The translations under genes were made by a program, and so were the position numbers. The notes below the pieces were generated by a model. The model was given only the letters and a program-made list of their open reading frames with translations. It did no database searches and was not told the origin of the DNA. 58,317 nucleotides of DNA from a virus: positions 1 through 58,317 of the IMG/VR virus record IMGVR_UViG_3300031774_000014; one strand, written 5' to 3'. Position 1 is the stretch's first letter. Every line of letters begins with the position of its first letter. This document shows, in pieces, positions 48,577-54,143 of this stretch.

Positions 48577-48605
48577 ATACTAGGCTAGTTTTTTAATTAT
48601 AGCAA
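48577..48605 (-). promoter_or_regulatory. Leaderless-type promoter with degenerate -35 (element g)
   Basis: TTGCTA, 17 bp, TAGTAT, 6 bp, ATG at 48570. Confidence 0.8.
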
Positions 48606-48635
48606 GAAAAAAGTTCGACTAAATGAAAATAGTCG

Positions 48636-48702
48636 TAAGTCTTTGGCTATCAGGCGCTTATGGCGCCAGGGGCGCCGTAACCCCTTGACTATCAAAACTT
48701 TA
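48636..48702 (-). repeat. Two-dyad 67-bp element, copy g
   Basis: Dyads begin at 48636 and 48678. The core GGCGCCAGGGGCGCC is self-complementary. The near edge is 66 bp from the ATG at 48570. Confidence 0.9.
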
Positions 48703-48936
48703 TAAAACTTAATTTTAAAAAACAAAAATTTTAATAATAATTATTTTATATATTATTATGTATTGTATTTATTACATTGTATGTGTTGTTATTATGTATA
48801 TTTGGGAGTGATGTATTTAATGGTGAGGTATTTGTAAGCAATAGAGTTATTGTTTACAGAGTATAGTTGCGATAACGAGAGTGAGAATAATTTTAATGCA
48901 GATAATCATTAATAATTTTAATTGTAATTAAAAAGA
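48703..48936 (-). other. AT-rich gap without a clear gene
   Basis: About 230 bp of AT-rich sequence between element g and a terminator. A 20-codon minus frame (MIICIKIILTLVIATILCKQ, from 48909) encodes a hydrophobic peptide but lies behind a terminator and has no promoter. Nothing else is seen. Confidence 0.4.
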
Positions 48937-48939
48937 AAA

Positions 48940-48965
48940 CCCCGCCCCCAAAAATAGGGACGAGG
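48940..48965 (-). terminator. Intrinsic terminator
   Basis: On the minus strand CCUCGUCCC pairs with GGGGCGGGG (two G-U pairs), followed by TTTTCTTTTT. It ends the 48980-49273 gene. Confidence 0.85.
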
Positions 48966-48979
48966 CATACATCATACAA

Positions 48980-49273
48980 CTAAAATGCTCTTAAAGATTC
49001 AATGGCTTGCTTAACTGCAAAAGGTACAAATGGAGAGGTGCTCATGCCATCTAATGTTCTTGCTGGAATTGATACATCACGAACATAGTCGCCCGCTTCC
49101 TCGACATAGTCCATTCGAGCTTTAGTGTCGCAAGCTTGAGCGATATATCTGTCGCATCCGCATCGGATAAGAAGTGGAAGGTTAGGCATCTCAACTTCTA
49201 ATAAGTCGAGATCTTCTTTAGTAACGAAACCAAATTGTTGTTTGGAGAGAACTTTTAATAATGTTTTAATCAT
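48980..49273 (-). CDS. Early protein, unknown function
   Basis: A 97-residue protein (EEAGDYVRDVSIPARTLDGM) with a cysteine-containing segment RCGCDRYIAQACD. No family is recognised. It is a single-gene unit between a leaderless-type promoter and a terminator. Confidence 0.65.
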   Translation of the reverse strand: MIKTLLKVLSKQQFGFVTKEDLDLLEVEMPNLPLLIRCGCDRYIAQACDTKARMDYVEEAGDYVRDVSIPARTLDGMSTSPFVPFAVKQAIESLRAF

Positions 49274-49279
49274 AAGAAC

Positions 49280-49308
49280 ACAATAACGGATTGAACGTGT
49301 CGCGTCAA
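49280..49308 (-). promoter_or_regulatory. Leaderless-type promoter
   Basis: TTGACG, 17 bp, TATTGT, 6 bp, ATG at 49273. It starts 6 bp beyond the terminator of the non-coding RNA. Confidence 0.8.
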
Positions 49309-49314
49309 ATAAAA

Positions 49315-49356
49315 AACCCCTGAATAGGAATTAAATTACTGACCTACTCAGGGGTT
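49315..49356 (-). terminator. Intrinsic terminator of candidate ncRNA
   Basis: AACCCCTGA(A)TAGG and CCTA(C)TCAGGGGTT form a 13-bp stem with one mismatch and a 14-base loop, followed on the minus strand by TTTTTT. Confidence 0.9.
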
Positions 49357-49661
49357 GGGTGATGGGGAAAGGGTGTGGGGAGGGACTACTAAATACCCTC
49401 GACTTTCGGTGTGAACTTTAGTTCAGTGGTTATCCTAATCGAACTACACTTGGATTGGTCATCCTACTTCAGACATTTGTCCATCAGTACCCCGCCACAG
49501 AGAAGCATATACCTTATCTCGAACACAAAGAGATTACTCGGTCACCCACAGGAAGGATTATAAGCCCTTCCAAAGTTTATTTGAACTAAAATTAATTCAA
49601 ATTTAAAATGTAAAAGATCAATTATTTTATTTACTTGAGTTTGTTTCTCAATTTTGATTAT
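49315..49661 (-). ncRNA. Candidate structured non-coding RNA, about 345 nt
   Basis: The segment from the promoter at 49668-49696 to the terminator at 49315 has no open frame of note on the minus strand. Hairpins read by eye include GGAAGG...CCTTCC, ATCTC...GAGAT, GACA-AA-TGTC, GGAT...ATCC, GAACT..AGTTC and AGGG...CCCT. TGTGGG (near 49550) can pair with CCCACA (near 49375) to close a domain of about 175 nt. The 5' part holds TTGAG...CTCAA and TTTGAA...TTCAAA stems. GC content rises sharply against the AT-rich surroundings. It matches no RNA family I can name. Function unknown. Confidence 0.65.
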
Positions 49662-49667
49662 GTATAT

Positions 49668-49696
49668 ATAATACTATATATTTGGTTATTTGTCAA
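49668..49696 (-). promoter_or_regulatory. Promoter of candidate ncRNA
   Basis: TTGACA, 17 bp, TATTAT: the closest to consensus in the region. No start codon follows. Confidence 0.8.
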
Positions 49697-49704
49697 GTAT
49701 TGTT

Positions 49705-49896
49705 TTAAGCTTTTGCTAACTTTAATGCTCGCGCGGCTTTGATTTCCTTGAGCCTACGATCTGCTTCGCGTTGTTGTGCGAAGATACTATCGGTAACTAC
49801 CGATCCGAAGTTGGCGAACTTTGCTCCACGGATATAACTTCCGCTTTTAACATTGTTCATAATTGAAGTGGCTTGTGCGCATTTTGCTATGTTCAT
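49705..49896 (-). CDS. Small basic protein, unknown function
   Basis: A 63-residue protein (IFAQQREADRRLKEIKAARA) with a Lys/Arg/Ala-rich helical end. It has a longer 5' leader from a TATAGT-type promoter. Confidence 0.6.
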   Translation of the reverse strand: MNIAKCAQATSIMNNVKSGSYIRGAKFANFGSVVTDSIFAQQREADRRLKEIKAARALKLAKA

Positions 49897-49935
49897 AATA
49901 ATATTGTGTGAGTGATTGATGGTTAATATAAAACT

Positions 49936-49964
49936 ACTATAATAGAGGATATGAGATGTGTCAA
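49936..49964 (-). promoter_or_regulatory. TATAGT-type promoter with leader
   Basis: TTGACA, 17 bp, TATAGT. The expected start lies about 33 bp before the ATG at 49896. Confidence 0.7.
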
Positions 49965-50398
49965 GTGGGAAAATACTCTAATTTATCTAAGCATGGTTCA
50001 TGCTTGTCGATATGATCTAGGTATCTTTGAATTTCGTGTTCAACGCGAAACCAACTCTCATTGGATGCAAAGAAAGATAATTCGCTCACAAAATTGCACC
50101 AATTATCGCAAACTGAGTAAACAAGGCGATCTTCTTCTTTATCTTTGGGATGATTATATATAAATGGTTTGGCGCACCAATTTCCACTATCTTCAAATGA
50201 TAGACCTAGTCTCGCATAAGGAGAAAGAGTTGATGCCCAATCGATTTCTGTTGCAAACAAAGCATCAGTAAACCATTCTTTCTTATCTTGTGAATCGAAT
50301 TCATTCCAATCAGGAGTTTCTTCGTCTTGCTCAATCCAAGCAACTTCTTTGTGGCAAATCTCTTTAATTTTATTTACAATTAATTTTATGTCTCTCAT
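49961..50398 (-). CDS. Early protein, unknown function
   Basis: A 145-residue acidic protein with several Trp (VAWIEQDEETPDWNEFDSQD). No family is recognised. An AAAGGA ribosome site lies 5 bp before the ATG, matching a leadered transcript. Confidence 0.6.
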   Translation of the reverse strand: MRDIKLIVNKIKEICHKEVAWIEQDEETPDWNEFDSQDKKEWFTDALFATEIDWASTLSPYARLGLSFEDSGNWCAKPFIYNHPKDKEEDRLVYSVCDNWCNFVSELSFFASNESWFRVEHEIQRYLDHIDKHEPCLDKLEYFPT

Positions 50399-50430
50399 AT
50401 TTTCCTTTCGTTGGTGATTAATGAAACCCT

Positions 50431-50459
50431 ACTATATAGGGGTGCAGAAGTAATGTCAA
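50431..50459 (-). promoter_or_regulatory. TATAGT-type promoter with leader
   Basis: TTGACA, 17 bp, TATAGT; about 26 nt of leader with a Shine-Dalgarno before the ATG at 50398. Confidence 0.75.
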
Positions 50460-50713
50460 CCCCCTTTTTGTAATAATCTGCATTCTTTTAGGATTTGTTT
50501 CAATTTAAAAAATGCTTGGTCGGGCGGAAACAACTTAGCGTTAGCTTCAGAAGTGGTCGAGCGATATAAATCTTCCACGAACTCCTCTGCTTTAACCAAA
50601 TTAATTAAAGTAATTTCTTTTGTAGTTAATTTATCATACATCTCTTCTTTTGAATCGAATAGACCTATGTTTTTAATTTCTTGTTGTTCTGCTATGTTTT
50701 TAATTTCTGTCAT
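50456..50713 (-). CDS. Early protein, unknown function
   Basis: An 85-residue helical protein (NLVKAEEFVEDLYRSTTSEA). The N-terminus repeats EIKNIAEQQEIKNIG. No family is recognised. Confidence 0.6.
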   Translation of the reverse strand: MTEIKNIAEQQEIKNIGLFDSKEEMYDKLTTKEITLINLVKAEEFVEDLYRSTTSEANAKLFPPDQAFFKLKQILKECRLLQKGG

Positions 50714-50719
50714 ACCTAC

Positions 50720-50748
50720 TACTATATGGAGTTATATTTTAATGTCAA
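50720..50748 (-). promoter_or_regulatory. Promoter with the same -35 to ATG distance
   Basis: TTGACA is at the standard distance from the ATG at 50713; the best -10 is TATAGT with a 16-bp spacer. Confidence 0.65.
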
Positions 50749-50802
50749 TACCTTTTATTAAATAAAGTTAAATCAAATCAAATTTAATTTTAATTAACTT
50801 AT

Positions 50803-50834
50803 AAGTTATTGATTATTAAGGCTTTATGATGCCC
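50803..50834 (-). repeat. Decayed half of the dyad element (copy h)
   Basis: TAAGTTATTGATTATTAAGG followed by CTTTATGATGCC aligns with the near dyad and core start of the intact elements (about three quarters identity by eye). The second dyad is missing. Confidence 0.55.
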
Positions 50835-50926
50835 TAGAGTAAACTAAAATGTTGTGTCCCCTGTGTCCCGATTATTTATTTGCAAAAATTTCTTTTACAA
50901 TTATTTCGGGGCGTGTACTATTTGGC

Positions 50927-51121
50927 ATGAGACATATTATAATTCGTTATTTAGTGAAAGAACTAAAAAAAGGCATGATCCATTATGAAGTTAATGGAAC
51001 TCCAGAAAAGAGGATGTTTAGAATAAATTCGTTAGCGGTATATCAATACACAAAGCTAACTAAAATTAAAAAATGTAAATTATTTATTAAAATTTTATTC
51101 AAAATTATTTTGAACAAGTAG
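50927..51121 (+). CDS. Possible small plus-strand gene
   Basis: A 64-codon frame starting MRHIIIRYLVKELKKGMIHY. TTTACA, 16 bp, TACTAT and 5 bp stand before its ATG, close to the leaderless geometry. It is very Lys/Ile-rich at the end and overlaps the convergent gene by 27 bp. It may be real or a chance frame in AT-rich DNA. Confidence 0.4.
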   Translation: MRHIIIRYLVKELKKGMIHYEVNGTPEKRMFRINSLAVYQYTKLTKIKKCKLFIKILFKIILNK

Positions 51122-51391
51122 TTTATCTTGTATCATATCATTAATATAATACTCATTATCGAATAAACCTTTAATGCTTTTGCCGTTATTTGTGAGTTTA
51201 TTTAACTCGTTTTTAACTTGAGTTATTTCGACTTCTGCGAGTTCTAATACCTGTTTCTTGGTTATTTTCTCGCCTGTCTCTTGGTTTATTAATCCCTTGC
51301 GACCATCGACTTCCTTGTGGAGTCGTTGAGCTTCCGCTTGTAAGGTCAACAGATCATCAAGACATTTATTTATTTGTTTTGCAGTATTCAT
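51095..51391 (-). CDS. Early coiled-coil protein, unknown function
   Basis: A 98-residue helical protein (DDLLTLQAEAQRLHKEVDGR). No family is recognised. It has its own promoter. Confidence 0.6.
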   Translation of the reverse strand: MNTAKQINKCLDDLLTLQAEAQRLHKEVDGRKGLINQETGEKITKKQVLELAEVEITQVKNELNKLTNNGKSIKGLFDNEYYINDMIQDKLLVQNNFE

Positions 51392-51397
51392 AATTCA

Positions 51398-51426
51398 AAT
51401 GTACACAACAGATAGTTATTTGTCAA
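51398..51426 (-). promoter_or_regulatory. Leaderless-type promoter
   Basis: TTGACA, 17 bp, TACATT, 6 bp, ATG at 51391. Confidence 0.8.
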
Positions 51427-51494
51427 GCCCCGAATAATATATTATATTTAAAAATTATTAAACAAAATTTTAATTTAAATTATTTGGGTGCTAT

Positions 51495-51740
51495 TCATTT
51501 GTATTTCTTTATATTAAATGGGGGGCATAAGCATACTATGTTATTTGGGATGTCTAGTATTGGTTCTATAATCAATGTGGCATAAACCTCCTCATCGTTG
51601 TCTGCTTCATACCAATCAACACTATTAAGGATGTGTGTCGGCTCGATAGGGTTATCGCCCTTAGCCCCGAAGATATGCACGAACTCTGCCCCTAGGCAAG
51701 CCTCTACATGGGCTACACTCGCTTTTCCTGCATCATCCAT
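51495..51740 (-). CDS. Early protein, unknown function
   Basis: An 81-residue protein (ACLGAEFVHIFGAKGDNPIE). Hydrophobic strands alternate with acidic turns. No family is recognised. Confidence 0.55.
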   Translation of the reverse strand: MDDAGKASVAHVEACLGAEFVHIFGAKGDNPIEPTHILNSVDWYEADNDEEVYATLIIEPILDIPNNIVCLCPPFNIKKYK

Positions 51741-51748
51741 ACCTAAGT

Positions 51749-51777
51749 ATACTAAATTATTATTTGGCTTAAATCAA
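51749..51777 (-). promoter_or_regulatory. Promoter, 2-nt leader variant
   Basis: TTGATT, 17 bp, TAGTAT, 8 bp, ATG at 51740. Confidence 0.55.
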
Positions 51778-51824
51778 TTAAAATATGCCAAACTACTCTA
51801 AAAGATATTAAAACAAATTAAAAT

Positions 51825-52242
51825 ACTTTATTTGAATTAAAATTTATTATAATTATTTGGGGGCTATTCAATATACTTTGTTCAGACTTGTTACCTCTTG
51901 CCCCGCCACTTTATTTGAATTGTTTTTATTTAAAGTTAATTTTTAATTAATATATATGCACAAAATATTGTTAAAGCTATTGTTATAAACACTTTATTTG
52001 AATTAAAATTTATTCAAGTTATTTTGTTTATTGCTTTTAACTTCTTTATCTTCCATTATTGGATAGCCAAATTTATTATATTTTATTTTTTGTTCAATTA
52101 TTTCGGGGCTATTATTTTTATTTGAATAAAATTTTTGTTTAATTAATTTATAAAAGCTATTGAATTTTGTTTTTAGTTTGTTTGTTTTCATTGAGTAGAT
52201 TTTTTTTTTAAGTTAAAAAAGTTAATTTGAATAAAATTTTGA
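51825..52242 (+). repeat. AT-rich dispersed repeats (TTATTTGAAT..AAAATTT)
   Basis: An exact 24-bp repeat occurs at 51825-51848 and 51991-52014. Shorter copies of its core TTATTTGAAT occur at about 51910, 52117 and (TAATTTGAAT) 52224. A second motif, AATTATTT(C/G)GGGGCTATT, occurs at about 51851 and 52096 and, further off, near 50899 and 51478. The stretch 51741-52002 contains no other gene. Confidence 0.65.
52003..52191 (-). CDS. Doubtful small Lys/Asn-rich gene
   Basis: A 62-codon frame (SFYKLIKQKFYSNKNNSPEI) within AT-rich repeats. There is no promoter at the usual position and no ribosome site. The composition is what AT-rich DNA gives by chance, so this is listed as possible only. Confidence 0.3.
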   Translation of the reverse strand: MKTNKLKTKFNSFYKLIKQKFYSNKNNSPEIIEQKIKYNKFGYPIMEDKEVKSNKQNNLNKF

Positions 52243-52638
52243 TAGAATTAAGTCCGCCACATCACATTTTAACCTATTTTTAATATTCACACAGGGATTT
52301 TTGTATTTGGTCTATATATAGTCTATTATACTAGGGGTAATGGATGTGTTGTTATCATTGAAGGTAATTATAAAGGAATTATAAATAAGGTTCAATGAAA
52401 TTATAAAAAAGGTTTCCGCTTTTATGTGGTTACGGAATAGGCGATGAAACTAACCACAAGCAACAAATAACTCGCGCCACAATGCCTTGTTGGAAGATTA
52501 AATAGGAGTATAATCAACCAAAATTTTTATTATATATTTACAATTTTAATTTTTTAATTATTGTTATTTTGTTTTTTATTATCTTTATATGTATAAGCCC
52601 TAATATTAGAGAATAGTTTTCTTACTATGTAGGTTAAA
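52192..52638 (-). other. Gene-free stretch with phased AT repeats and pseudoknot; origin candidate
   Basis: No gene is seen. AATTATAAA occurs at 52366, 52377 and 52399 (spacings of 11 and 22 bp). Next to it is the hairpin/pseudoknot at 52405-52458. A CTATATATAG palindrome lies near 52311. The combination (phased iterons, AT-rich duplex, hairpin) is what one might expect of an origin, but no initiator gene is nearby. Confidence 0.35.
52405..52458 (-). terminator. Pseudoknot-like terminator of rIIB operon
   Basis: On the minus strand TGTGGTTA and TAACCACA form an 8-bp stem with an 18-base loop. GTTTC in the loop can pair with GAAAC beyond the stem, followed at once by CCTTTTTT. It would end the transcript 180 bp or more past the last gene. 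Confidence 0.55.
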
Positions 52639-52914
52639 CTACTTGTTATCATCTCTAACGATTCCATTTATGGCATTATATTCATCCACTACTTGTATAA
52701 GTTTGTTCGTAGACTCTACCATTTCTCTTTCAGCTTCGATTGCTCCTTCGTGCTTCTTTAGGAAAGCAAGAAATTCGGGAGTAGGTTCTTTGCCGTCAAA
52801 TTTAAAGTTTCGCTTTTGAGCTTCCTTGATCATTTCACCATGACCACTCATTTTAAAGGTAGCGTTACGAAATGCAACCGCACTTTCCACAATTTTATCT
52901 TTAATATCAGACAT
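52639..52914 (-). CDS. Small protein in rIIB operon
   Basis: A 91-residue helical protein (RNFKFDGKEPTPEFLAFLKK). It begins 2 bp after the rIIB stop codon. No family is recognised. Confidence 0.6.
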   Translation of the reverse strand: MSDIKDKIVESAVAFRNATFKMSGHGEMIKEAQKRNFKFDGKEPTPEFLAFLKKHEGAIEAEREMVESTNKLIQVVDEYNAINGIVRDDNK

Positions 52915-52916
52915 AA

Positions 52917-54026
52917 TTAATTAATCTCAAATAAATATAATGGTTTATCTTCATTTACTAATACATTGTAATCTGTATCATTGTCAACTATATCTTTGAT
53001 TTGAGAACAAGTTAAATTTCTATCTCTTGATGCTTTAATGTCGGCAAGATGTTTTAATGTCACCTTTTGCCCCGAAGTTAGACGATTACCAATATAAATA
53101 TTATATGTAGTAACTAGATCAAGGTCTAAGTTATCATCTTCTTCGTAATCATCTTCTTCATCTACATAATCATAGTCATCTTCATAGTCATCTTCTTCAT
53201 CATCGATAAAGTTTATATCATTATCTGACCCATAGATAGGTTGATTAGCCTCATAGACAGGTCTACTTAACTCTTTCTTTTGGTCAGTAATGTCTGCGAT
53301 CACATTATACTTGGAAACTCGCAATTTTTGGAAGTTGCAATCAGTAGGAACTGAAACTGCATCAGCAGGATCAAACTCTACAAGAAGCAATTTACCATCT
53401 TCGCCCGACCAACCACTAGCATAATCGAAACTACCAACATGAAGACCGAAAGAACAATGATTGTCCTTGTTGTCATCTACACAACGACGTGCAACCTCGA
53501 TAGTCGCGCCAACTTCATTGAGAATTTGGTGACGTTCATTGGTTTCACCTTGTACAACAATGGTATCTGCATTGCCTGTTGAAGACCAATAGTCGGATTG
53601 TACACCTTTGTAGCCCAAAACTTTACCTTCGGGAGTGGTTGGAAGAGACTTGTAGCCCAAAAATGTATACAATTCCGCAACACTATTAGCACTTGGATTG
53701 GCTTGCAATCGAGTAATAAAGTTTACGATTGGAGCAGAATCTTTCATTCCACTACGAAGCATATCAATAAGCTTGTCGACAACAACGCCATGCAAGCGAT
53801 GACCTTTATAATAAACAACCTCATCCTTGATCTCAATATCGCCTTGAACAAAGTTCTCGATTGACTTTTTAATGTCGAGCAGATCACCTAGATCGTCATA
53901 TCTAGCTTCAAGCAATGCTTTGTTAGCTAGTTCAAAGTTGGCATTTTCCTTACGTAATGTATAAGGTTTGCCTTCCCAAAAGATGGTGAGTGAATTTTCG
54001 CTTGTAATATATGGTACTTGTTTCAT
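52917..54026 (-). CDS. rIIB: rIIB-like protein
   Basis: A 369-residue protein. TTPEGKVLGYKGVQSDYWSS, RRCVDDNKDNHCSFGLHVGS and FDPADAVSVPTDCNFQKLRV follow the order of T4 rIIB (PT-x-G...AYKGV, C-S-x-GLHV-x-S-F-x-Y, NP-x-DVVSIP). An Asp/Glu-rich linker (about 270-305) and a C-terminal about 60-residue unit follow. rIIB acts with rIIA at the membrane in lysis timing and phage exclusion in T4; the exact role here is inferred. Confidence 0.8.
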   Translation of the reverse strand: MKQVPYITSENSLTIFWEGKPYTLRKENANFELANKALLEARYDDLGDLLDIKKSIENFVQGDIEIKDEVVYYKGHRLHGVVVDKLIDMLRSGMKDSAPIVNFITRLQANPSANSVAELYTFLGYKSLPTTPEGKVLGYKGVQSDYWSSTGNADTIVVQGETNERHQILNEVGATIEVARRCVDDNKDNHCSFGLHVGSFDYASGWSGEDGKLLLVEFDPADAVSVPTDCNFQKLRVSKYNVIADITDQKKELSRPVYEANQPIYGSDNDINFIDDEEDDYEDDYDYVDEEDDYEEDDNLDLDLVTTYNIYIGNRLTSGQKVTLKHLADIKASRDRNLTCSQIKDIVDNDTDYNVLVNEDKPLYLFEIN

Positions 54027-54062
54027 AATTTTTAATCTGATTGTTTAATTGTTATATATCCT

Positions 54063-54090
54063 ACTATATAGATTAATGTTGTTTTGTCAA
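54063..54090 (-). promoter_or_regulatory. TATAGT-type promoter for rIIB
   Basis: TTGACA, 16 bp, TATAGT; about 30 nt of leader before the ATG at 54026. Confidence 0.75.
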
Positions 54091-54143
54091 TAGTTTTTTT
54101 TCTGATTTCTGTTTTTTTTAAAAAGTTTGGGGAAAGGGAGCAA

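Noticed and set aside
39937-48702. CRISPR-like array from the recurring 17-bp TAAGTCGTTGACTATCA
   Set aside because: Copies come in pairs at 42 bp with a related, not unique, core between them, and pairs are 0.8-3 kb apart at promoters. No cas genes.
48847-48909. A 20-residue hydrophobic peptide gene
   Set aside because: Lies behind a terminator with no promoter or ribosome site; one short hydrophobic frame is expected by chance in this AT-rich gap.
49440-49490. Hammerhead-type ribozyme (CTGATG...TGAA) in the ncRNA
   Set aside because: The CUGANGA and GAAA core boxes are both imperfect and no stem III/cleavage site fits.
49390-49560. tRNA or tmRNA inside the candidate ncRNA
   Set aside because: Fragments such as AGTTCGATT and CCGAGT recall tRNA arms, but no acceptor stem and T-arm can be paired in the right order on either strand, and no CCA end is found.
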